Below are positions 1 through 6,776 of a DNA stretch of 6,776 bases, piece after piece. The translations under genes were made by a program, and so were the position numbers. The notes beneath the pieces are model-generated. The model saw nothing but the letters and a program-made list of their open reading frames with translations. It did not search any database and was not told where the DNA came from. Position 1 is the stretch's first letter. Every line of letters starts with the position of its first letter. The DNA is from an uncultured Dysgonomonas sp. (lineage in GTDB: Bacteria > Bacteroidota > Bacteroidia > Bacteroidales > Dysgonomonadaceae), in contig CALYRA010000064.1 in assembly GCA_945292135.1 (NCBI GenBank), forward strand, positions 1 to 6,776. Reading direction: 5' to 3'.

Positions 1-41
1 AGTATAAAGAAATAAATAGCTGTTTTATCAATAATTTTATG

Positions 42-79
42 AAAAAGTCAGTATAGGCAATTCTATACTGGCTTTTTTT
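42..79 (+). terminator. Rho-independent terminator hairpin upstream of the alkyltransferase-like gene
   Basis: The arms at 42-56 and 63-77 pair over 15 bp with one G-T wobble around a 6-base loop (gcaatt). The right arm ends in a T run on the plus strand and the left arm begins with an A run, so the hairpin could work in both directions. It most likely ends a plus-strand gene lying left of the window. It also implies that the gene at 171 has its own promoter. No clear Bacteroidota TAnnTTTG element was found between 80 and 170. Confidence 0.8.
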
Positions 80-170
80 AATCAAGAAATCGCATTACAT
101 ATCCTTCTATATTACAAACAATTAACTTACAATCAACACCTAAAGCCATCTGTAAATCAATAATACAAGA

Positions 171-515
171 ATGGAAAAAAGAAAAAGCATAGACAAAAAA
201 GCTATTATAAACGCTATATATGGAATAGTCCAACTGATTCCTGAAGGACGCGCGACGAGTTATGGCGCTATAGCCAATGCAATTGGTTATCCTAATTTAT
301 CCAGATTGGTCGGGAAAGTTATGTCTCAATGCGATAGTCAAAAACAAGAGATACCTGCGCATAGAGTTGTAAACAGTCGCGGAGTTCTATCTGCTCGAAA
401 TGTATTTGATAATATGCAAAAATTATTAGAAAGGGAAGGAATTGTTATCGTTGATAACAAAATAAAAAATTGGAATATTATATTTTGGAATCCTTTGACG
501 GAAATAAATATATAA
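171..515 (+). CDS. Alkyltransferase-like protein (ATL), MGMT DNA-binding domain family
   Basis: This 114-residue protein is the DNA-binding domain of the O6-methylguanine-DNA methyltransferase family without the N-terminal domain. Recognisable parts are RATSYGAIA (residues 27-35, with the conserved helix-turn-helix Tyr31), SRLVGKVM (44-51, with Arg45 at the arginine-finger position) and PAHRVVNSRG (62-71) at the active-site loop. In true methyltransferases the loop reads PCHRV. Here Ala63 replaces the acceptor cysteine, so direct alkyl transfer is not expected. Known ATL proteins have Trp or Ala there; they bind O6-alkylguanine, flip it out and hand the lesion to nucleotide excision repair. 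Cys54 lies elsewhere and is not the acceptor. The ATG is preceded by an A-rich stretch without a strong Shine-Dalgarno sequence, which is usual in Bacteroidota. The gene stands alone, converging on the histone-like gene. The family call is firm; the repair role is inferred from characterised ATLs. Confidence 0.9.
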   Translation: MEKRKSIDKKAIINAIYGIVQLIPEGRATSYGAIANAIGYPNLSRLVGKVMSQCDSQKQEIPAHRVVNSRGVLSARNVFDNMQKLLEREGIVIVDNKIKNWNIIFWNPLTEINI

Positions 516-542
516 TCTTAGAAATAAAGATAAGTTTAAACC

Positions 543-576
543 TAGGAGTGATCAGATTTATTTTCAATCACTCCTA
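543..576. terminator. Hairpin between convergent genes, probable bidirectional terminator
   Basis: A perfect 10-bp inverted repeat (taggagtgat at 543-552, atcactccta at 567-576) encloses a 14-base loop. It lies between the stop codons of the plus-strand ATL gene (515) and the minus-strand histone-like gene (595). There is no immediate long T run. On the plus strand a 12-base palindrome (agagaattctct, 580-591) follows and is itself followed by a T-rich stretch that overlaps the end of the histone gene. The position fits shared termination, but the weak T tracts leave the efficiency uncertain. Confidence 0.6.
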
Positions 577-594
577 ATTAGAGAATTCTCTGTT

Positions 595-771
595 TTATTT
601 CTTTGAACTATCAATAGATACTTTACGGAATTCTTTAAGTGCTTTTTCGATAGCTAGAGAAGTTTTTCTAGCGCGAGTTCCAGCTGCTTTATTTCCGTTT
701 TCTACTTGTAGTGACGCGTCTTTAGCAAAATCTGCATAAAGTTGATTTAGGTTGTCCAATAATTCTTTCAT
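595..771 (-). CDS. Histone H1-like protein, Hc1 family
   Basis: A 58-residue lysine-rich protein starting MKELLDNLNQLYADFAK and ending in DSSKK. The central stretch VENGNKAAGTRARKTSL (residues 23-39) followed by an amphipathic, basic helix is typical of the short histone H1-like Hc1-family proteins found across Bacteroides relatives. These are thought to bind DNA non-specifically and help compact the nucleoid. The protein has no signal peptide and should be cytoplasmic. The ATG at 771 is preceded 25 bases upstream by a good TATCTTTG promoter element and there is no longer in-frame alternative. It is a single-gene unit, with a hairpin downstream at 543-576. Family membership is recognised by sequence pattern; the nucleoid role is known only from the family. 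Confidence 0.9.
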   Translation of the reverse strand: MKELLDNLNQLYADFAKDASLQVENGNKAAGTRARKTSLAIEKALKEFRKVSIDSSKK

Positions 772-796
772 AACTGTTAATTAATAAAATTTGCAA

Positions 797-804
797 CAAA
801 GATA
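797..804 (-). promoter_or_regulatory. Bacteroidota -7 promoter element of the histone-like gene
   Basis: The minus strand reads TATCTTTG here, an exact match to the Bacteroidota primary sigma -7 consensus TAnnTTTG. It ends 25 bases before the ATG at 771, which would give a leader of roughly 20 bases. A -33 TTG element is not evident at the expected distance, so the call rests on the -7 match and its position. Confidence 0.6.
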
Positions 805-1053
805 AGATTGATTTTGACATTTCCATAGAAACTTAACTTTTTTCTGATGTATCAATTGATCTATTAACTATTATTTAAAAATAATTATTAATATCAAGTC
901 TTTTAATAATGAAAACGAATGAATTAAGCTGTTTCCATGTTTATTAAAATCTTGTTTTGGGATTATTATATTTCAAAATTTACAATGCAAAGTGATTACC
1001 CGATCTTCAGTTAAAGCATTGTTTAATCTCATATATTATTTCTTGAGGAACAC

Positions 1054-1093
1054 ATATAAAAAGGAACTTAAACGTTAAAGCTCCTTTTTATAT
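1054..1093 (-). terminator. Hairpin terminator downstream of the amylase
   Basis: The outer stem of 12 bp (atataaaaagga at 1054-1065, tcctttttatat at 1082-1093) continues after one A-C mismatch with a further 3 bp, leaving an 8-base loop around aacgtt. It begins 25 bases beyond the amylase stop codon and should end that transcript. The T tract is actually stronger on the plus strand, where the right arm is followed directly by eight Ts, so the hairpin is probably bidirectional. Confidence 0.75.
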
Positions 1094-1118
1094 TTTTTTT
1101 ATTAACCTATTAAAATAT

Positions 1119-2573
<1,455 letters not shown>

Positions 2574-2819
2574 TTAGTAATTTTATCTGGTAAAGAAACA
2601 TTTATAATTACTGTTTTGTTTGTTAAGATTCTTTATTTCTAATTGAATAAGCTAAAAAACAAACGCAAATATTCGACTTCAAACTCAATAGATAGTCGGG
2701 ACAGGGAAATATTATCAGAGAAGAAATGGTGTCATTTAATTTTTTCAAATTCAGAATAGAATATCTCATTGATTCACTCATAAAAACCGATAAGATATAA
2801 TCATTGTTACTAAGATAAA

Positions 2820-2849
2820 AAAACTACAGGTTTTCCAACCTGTAGTTTT
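2820..2849 (-). terminator. Rho-independent terminator of the large surface-protein gene
   Basis: A perfect 13-bp stem (aaaactacaggtt at 2820-2832 and its complement at 2837-2849) encloses a 4-base loop. On the minus strand the stem runs into seven consecutive Ts. It lies 80 bases beyond the stop codon at 2930 and separates the large gene from the amylase. Confidence 0.9.
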
Positions 2850-2929
2850 GATTTGCATATTATGGAATGTGTCTTTTCTACTAAATATAGCAATATTTTA
2901 CGTCAGAAATTTTTAGTTTTATCATTTCG

Positions 2930-5900
2930 CTATTTAACAATCATCTTTACTACCGCTTTTTTCCCTTTATTGCGTACAATAACAAAATACACACCTGCAC
3001 TACAAGGTCTTATATCTATTGTTTCATGTAGTATATCATTCATCAAAATGTTTGCTTTTTGATAAACAGTAGCTCCATTCATATTATTAACCGATATAGT
3101 TACTGTATTTTGTCCTTTATTTTTATAAAATAGATCAAATTTACCATTATTTGGAATATTATTTATTGATAATTGGTGATTCTCTGTCTTATCATCCAAT
3201 ACTTCTACTGATAGCTCCGCATTAGAGTTAATACAATCGGTGTTTTTTGTCGATTCTAACAATACTGAATGTTTGCCTTTAGAAGTCCAAAGTATTGTTA
3301 CATCCGTATTTCTCTGCGTGATAATATCTCCTCCATTTACACGCCAATTATACTCCGACATATCTGCATTTGTCGAATATGTGGTCAATGTTCCTATTTT
3401 AGCTTGTTTCTCTCCTTCAATATGCAAACTGCGAGGATCTGAATAGCCTAAAACATCAAAACGCAATCCTTTACCTTCAAGTCCACTTTCCAATTTATAT
3501 ATTTTAGACATGTCGATACCTAAAGAAACTACTCCTCCCGGCAACATATTAGCCATATCGTCCAGTAGATATGTTGTTGGGTTTATTTTTGATATATTCA
3601 TATTAGCCATAGGAATATCTGTATTACCTACGCGCAATATCGCTGCATGCTGCAATTCTTTTGCATCCACAGGAACCGAGAATGAAATAACTACACTTGT
3701 TATTTCATTACAAGTAGTCTGCTCAACATCTAATGTATAATCAAATTCTGTAACATCAATATATGCATCAATAGTTACTACATTACTCTTGTTACCATTT
3801 TCGTTATAGACATAAGCTTCAAATTTCAAGTTTCCACTATAATCTGTACCAATAGGTATGGATACCCTGCCTGCCTTATCTACATGCTGCTCGGCTAATT
3901 GATTTTTCCCTGCGGGTGTAATAACATTTACGACAACTGTTCTATTATCTTCAATAACATCTAAATTGATTTGTAAATCATCCCCTGATGTATAATTGTC
4001 TTTATTTGAATCGCCTCTATCCGGAGTGATTTTCATTTTTTGAACTGCTGCTGGTTTACTAAACGAAACGCTCCAAGTTTCGATAGCAACCCCTTCTCCA
4101 AGGTTTCCTCGTAAATCGACTAAAGATGATTGATCTATTGAAAGTACATATTTTCCTTCGCCTTCTGTGTATGGACGAAGCCCGGACAAAAGATATGTCT
4201 TATCATCAATTTTAAATAATGTCAGGTTAGAAGTTGGAATTTCTGTTCCCTCATAATTCAGACTGATCATACCAAGATTAAAGTCTTTAACTTCTTTATT
4301 CAAAACAATCGTAACATCTGTTACATTTTGTTTATGAACAGCTCCTTGATAATCGCAAATAAAACTTACAACTGCCGGAATTTTTGTTTCTACTATCCAT
4401 TTAAATGACTGAGAAACCAATCCCTTAGTACCATCTAACGCTTCCAACTTAGGAAGATCCACCGTCAATTCATAATTACCGTCTTCTTTGTTATAATCTT
4501 TTAAACCTGTCAGAATATAAGTATTCTTTGAGTTTTCTTTAGGAGCGATAACCATATCTTTTATATGTTTAGTATTCAATTTAAATAAGTTGTTTGCTAC
4601 ATTTTGAGGATTTACATCTTTATTGAATACAATTTCGATAGTTTCAATCGGCTTGGCTTTAACTTGATTCGCATTAAAAGTGAAAATCGCCAATTCGGAA
4701 ATAACCTGAGTCCAAGAAATAGCTTTACCTGTATTACCCGTATTACCTAACTTATCTTTAATATTGGAACAATCGACCGTAAGTGAATAATATCCTGAAA
4801 GTGTAGTCAATTTATCTAGAGTAATAAGATATCTGGTAGCATCAATACGTCCAATCAAAATATCATCTGTAGACAATTTATTTCCCTGATGCGTCAAAGA
4901 AATTCTCTCGGTCGTAAACGTATCAAAATCTATTTCTTTATTAAATACAACTTCTAAGGTTTTAACTTGTTTTGCGGTTACACTCTTATTTTCAATATTT
5001 TTAAATTCTACTACATCCGGTAAAATATCATCTGAAGGAGCATAATATAATGTATATTTTGTAATCTCTGATATATTATCGAAGAAGTGTAGATTGGCTT
5101 CGTAAAGCGGATCTTTTCCATCTAATAATGTTACATGCGTTTGCCAAAAATTAGCTAAAGGAAGATCCTTTCCATCTTTTTCTCTAACAACTTTAACCAA
5201 TTTGTATACCGAACCCCCGGGATCATTTATTTTTCCATAATTCCATCCTTTTTCTCTCGGATTTATAGTTAATGTAGTTTTTAAATTAGAAGACGATATC
5301 AAATTGGATGTGGTGCCTACTCCTTTGTTAACGTCACTTTTTCCACCGTTTGAAAAATAGACAGCATCGGGTGTATCATTCAAATCAGGAACATCGTTTA
5401 CCAAGAAATCATTCATATCGTCATGTCCATTATCATAAGCTTTTACGCTATGTATCAATTCATGAACGAAAGCATCTTTTATCAGACTTAAATTTTTGTT
5501 TCCATAACTGCTTAAATGTGTTATATGGATATCATATTTCACAAAATGACCCAATAAAGAACTTGTAAACCACCATTGTCCTAATGCTGTAGATTTAGGT
5601 TTAATGTCTCCAAAATTTATATTATTTAGTCCTAGTTGTTTCGGTTCATTATTAAAATTACTGCCTATCAATTCAAAATCTATCAATAACCCCAATTTAT
5701 TACCTATTATTTCGGGTTGCATTGACTCAATTTTTACATTTTTAGCTATTCCATATCCTTGATTTTCGATCAGTAAAGCTAATTCTGCCGGAATAGAAGG
5801 TTCCACGACATTCTCGGTCAACGGATCGTCTCCCAAAATATTCCTTTGCATAAAGTAATGTAATATTAAGTCCGGGCTAGGATTTACTTCTAATGTAACA

Positions 5901-6776
5901 GGGTGTAAGGTGACAGTAACTCTTTCGCCGATAGTTTCGTCATAATAAGAAAATACTCCACCGAACGAATAACTTTTGGGTACTGTTGGAGCCGCTTCTT
6001 TGGTAGGTATAAATATAACTGTTCCTACTTTAGATTCTTTACTATTTACAGAACCTTTTCCTTGTAAAAATTCGTCTTTGTTTATTTGGAATAAATGATT
6101 GCAATCTTTTCCTTCGTTATCTGTAATTTCTAAATCAAGAATTATATCCTTGAGAGCCTTGTTGTCGCTTCCATTATTAATTGTAAGCGTACCTTCAAAA
6201 GCCTCACGAGTCATAGTCATCTTTTGAGAAAATTTAACGGTTACCGTTGCGCAGACAGATTTTTTCGATTTATTATTTTGAGTATTATATAATTCTTCAG
6301 TAGCTAAAAAAGTTTTCGTAATATTATCCGCCATATAGTATACAGCTGATTGGTCACTCGTTCCTCTAAAACCTCGGCTCTCAGCATATTTATTTACATT
6401 ATCTATTATTTCTTGAATTCTATTTAATTCGTTAAAATCAATGAAATTATCTATTGCGGTTCCATCTATATTTTTATTCCACCTGTTATAATAAGATGTT
6501 ATAATTTCTTTTGTTAAAACAGACCCTTCAAATGCCTTAATAATATTCAAAATAGACTCATCGGACATTTTCTTATCAGAGCCAATATATCTATTATTTA
6601 ATTTTTCAAATTTTTCAATTTCCGTTTCAGGAGGAAACTCTTTATAAAGAATACCTATCTTTTGGTTTATAGCTTCGAGAAACAACATATATTGCCTAAA
6701 GTCTTCTTTAAAAATCTCAAATTGATTCACTTTTTTAACATAAGCTCTTGATGATATATTATAACCCAATATGTTG
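2930..6776 (-). CDS. Large type IX secretion cargo protein with Ig-like modules, N-terminus outside window
   Basis: The frame is open to the window edge, so the gene is 5'-partial. At least 1281 residues are visible; numbering here starts at the TTG codon at 6769, which is not proposed as the real start. Residues 1-165 are a mainly charged, helix-like region I do not recognise. Residues 170-475 are beta-rich, with a CARDB-like segment near 325-420 and HELIH at 436-440. Three tandem Ig-like modules follow (about 586-690, 693-793, 799-903), each with a core like VVFNKEID. Then come a Big-type Ig module (about 910-1000, motif DRGDSNKDNYTSGD), a fourth Ig-like copy (1008-1107), a PKD-like module (1110-1192) and a Por-type sorting domain (1199-1279). 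The sorting domain means export by the type IX system, which needs a Sec signal peptide; none is visible, so the start must lie to the right. The protein should be surface-attached or released. Function is unknown; adhesion or substrate binding is possible. The stop codon is TAG. Confidence 0.85.
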   Translation of the reverse strand, partial: NILGYNISSRAYVKKVNQFEIFKEDFRQYMLFLEAINQKIGILYKEFPPETEIEKFEKLNNRYIGSDKKMSDESILNIIKAFEGSVLTKEIITSYYNRWNKNIDGTAIDNFIDFNELNRIQEIIDNVNKYAESRGFRGTSDQSAVYYMADNITKTFLATEELYNTQNNKSKKSVCATVTVKFSQKMTMTREAFEGTLTINNGSDNKALKDIILDLEITDNEGKDCNHLFQINKDEFLQGKGSVNSKESKVGTVIFIPTKEAAPTVPKSYSFGGVFSYYDETIGERVTVTLHPVTLEVNPSPDLILHYFMQRNILGDDPLTENVVEPSIPAELALLIENQGYGIAKNVKIESMQPEIIGNKLGLLIDFELIGSNFNNEPKQLGLNNINFGDIKPKSTALGQWWFTSSLLGHFVKYDIHITHLSSYGNKNLSLIKDAFVHELIHSVKAYDNGHDDMNDFLVNDVPDLNDTPDAVYFSNGGKSDVNKGVGTTSNLISSSNLKTTLTINPREKGWNYGKINDPGGSVYKLVKVVREKDGKDLPLANFWQTHVTLLDGKDPLYEANLHFFDNISEITKYTLYYAPSDDILPDVVEFKNIENKSVTAKQVKTLEVVFNKEIDFDTFTTERISLTHQGNKLSTDDILIGRIDATRYLITLDKLTTLSGYYSLTVDCSNIKDKLGNTGNTGKAISWTQVISELAIFTFNANQVKAKPIETIEIVFNKDVNPQNVANNLFKLNTKHIKDMVIAPKENSKNTYILTGLKDYNKEDGNYELTVDLPKLEALDGTKGLVSQSFKWIVETKIPAVVSFICDYQGAVHKQNVTDVTIVLNKEVKDFNLGMISLNYEGTEIPTSNLTLFKIDDKTYLLSGLRPYTEGEGKYVLSIDQSSLVDLRGNLGEGVAIETWSVSFSKPAAVQKMKITPDRGDSNKDNYTSGDDLQINLDVIEDNRTVVVNVITPAGKNQLAEQHVDKAGRVSIPIGTDYSGNLKFEAYVYNENGNKSNVVTIDAYIDVTEFDYTLDVEQTTCNEITSVVISFSVPVDAKELQHAAILRVGNTDIPMANMNISKINPTTYLLDDMANMLPGGVVSLGIDMSKIYKLESGLEGKGLRFDVLGYSDPRSLHIEGEKQAKIGTLTTYSTNADMSEYNWRVNGGDIITQRNTDVTILWTSKGKHSVLLESTKNTDCINSNAELSVEVLDDKTENHQLSINNIPNNGKFDLFYKNKGQNTVTISVNNMNGATVYQKANILMNDILHETIDIRPCSAGVYFVIVRNKGKKAVVKMIVK
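2933..3175 (-). other. Type IX secretion C-terminal sorting domain
   Basis: The last 81 residues of the large protein start with LSINNIPNNGKFDL and end with AGVYFVIVRNKGKKAVVKMIVK-like strands (key elements PNNG, GVYFV, KKAVVKMIVK). This is the pattern of the Por secretion tail (TIGR04183, type A). In the family this domain guides passage through the outer-membrane type IX translocon and is then cleaved, usually with attachment to A-LPS. It ends at the stop codon exactly where the family ends, showing that the C-terminus is intact and that TAG stops translation here. Confidence 0.85.
3449..3748 (-). repeat. Fourth, separated copy of the Ig-like module
   Basis: Residues about 1008-1107 repeat the same layout: VVISFSVPVD near the start, TTYLLDDM in the middle and VSLGIDMSKI near the end. 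It is set apart from the three-module block by about 100 residues containing a different Ig-type module with the DRGDSNKDNYTSGD motif (nucleotides about 3770-4043). It is the most diverged copy and lacks the NKE/NKD of the others. Confidence 0.55.
4061..5014 (-). repeat. Three tandem diverged Ig-like protein modules
   Basis: Three consecutive modules of about 100 residues share a pattern: a strand ending in VFNKEI, VFNKDV or VLNKEV near the start, a tyrosine-containing strand (TRYLITL, NTYILTGL, KTYLLSGL) in the middle, and YSLTVD, YELTVD or YVLSID followed by a short L-x-x-x-x-G segment near the end. This resembles SbsA/Big_5 type bacterial Ig-like domains (PF13205). The copies are strongly diverged in protein sequence, so they are old duplications rather than recent DNA repeats. 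Confidence 0.7.
5450..5464 (-). other. HELIH motif in the large protein
   Basis: Residues 436-440 read HELIH, matching the HExxH zinc-binding signature of gluzincin and metzincin peptidases. The next residues (SVKAYDNGHDD) offer His449 or nearby aspartates as a possible third ligand, but the metzincin glycine is missing and no known peptidase family layout is recognised. The surrounding segment looks beta-rich and CARDB-like, so the match may be coincidental. Confidence 0.3.

Larger units (their letters stand above)
772..1118. other. Non-coding spacer between the histone-like gene and the amylase
   Basis: These 347 bases are very AT-rich. The part next to 771 holds the leader and promoter of the histone-like gene. 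The end next to the amylase holds the hairpin at 1054-1093. Between about 805 and 1053 I see no reading frame longer than a few codons with family resemblance, no tRNA and no convincing promoter. Short AT palindromes such as atcaattgat occur, as expected at this composition. Confidence 0.6.

Noticed and set aside
1..15. Possible tail of a plus-strand gene ending in TAA at 13-15, or in the frame ending at 54-56
   Set aside because: Only a few codons are visible and neither frame can be linked to a protein; the terminator at 42-79 suggests a gene lies to the left but does not identify it.
533..591. Palindromes gtttaaac and agagaattctct as possible operators
   Set aside because: They lie between the ends of convergent genes, away from any promoter, and short AT-rich palindromes are expected by chance.
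3240..3740. Plus-strand frames opposite the large gene (3240-3446, 3510-3740) and similar ones at 2853-3062, 5350-5568 and 1165-1359
   Set aside because: They lie antisense to well-supported coding sequence and have no family resemblance or start signals; they are shadows.
3769..5014. DNA-level tandem repeats in the large gene
   Set aside because: Similarity between modules is seen only in protein sequence; no extended nucleotide identity between copies was visible.
6767..6769. TTG at 6769 as the start of the large gene
   Set aside because: The frame stays open to the window edge (AAC ATA precede it) and no signal peptide follows, which a type IX cargo protein needs.

Overview
The window looks like chromosomal DNA from a Bacteroidota bacterium, most likely a low-GC member of the Bacteroidales such as a Dysgonomonas- or Porphyromonadaceae-like gut or insect-gut lineage; the genus is a guess. 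Three things point this way: a very large secreted-type protein with a type IX secretion (Por) C-terminal sorting domain, a 58-residue Hc1-type histone H1-like protein of the kind common in Bacteroides relatives, and a Bacteroidota-style TAnnTTTG promoter element. The DNA is AT-rich throughout, with no obvious compositional break.

Layout from left to right. A strong hairpin terminator (42-79) closes whatever lies to the left. A plus-strand gene (171-515) encodes an alkyltransferase-like protein of the MGMT family in which the acceptor cysteine is replaced by alanine (PAHRV). It converges on a small minus-strand histone H1-like gene (595-771), with a hairpin between them. After about 350 non-coding bases comes a minus-strand cytoplasmic GH13 alpha-amylase (1119-2561). 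It is complete from end to end except for one in-frame TAG at codon 76. The right half is one minus-strand reading frame (2930-6776) that runs off the window edge. It encodes at least 1281 residues of a surface or secreted protein: an unrecognised N-terminal part, an unassigned beta-rich region containing an HELIH motif, four diverged Ig-like modules (three in tandem), a Big-type Ig module, a PKD-like module and the type IX sorting domain.

The genes do not form an obvious pathway. Hairpins separate the amylase from the large gene and from the histone gene, so each is probably its own transcription unit. The amylase would act on internal alpha-glucans, the histone-like and alkyltransferase-like proteins act on DNA, and the large protein would be exported and cell-surface attached or released.

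No tRNA, rRNA, insertion sequence, CRISPR array or integration site was seen. I found no convincing new multi-gene system. The points most worth following up are the single amber codon in an otherwise intact amylase and the unassigned large type IX cargo protein with its HELIH motif.
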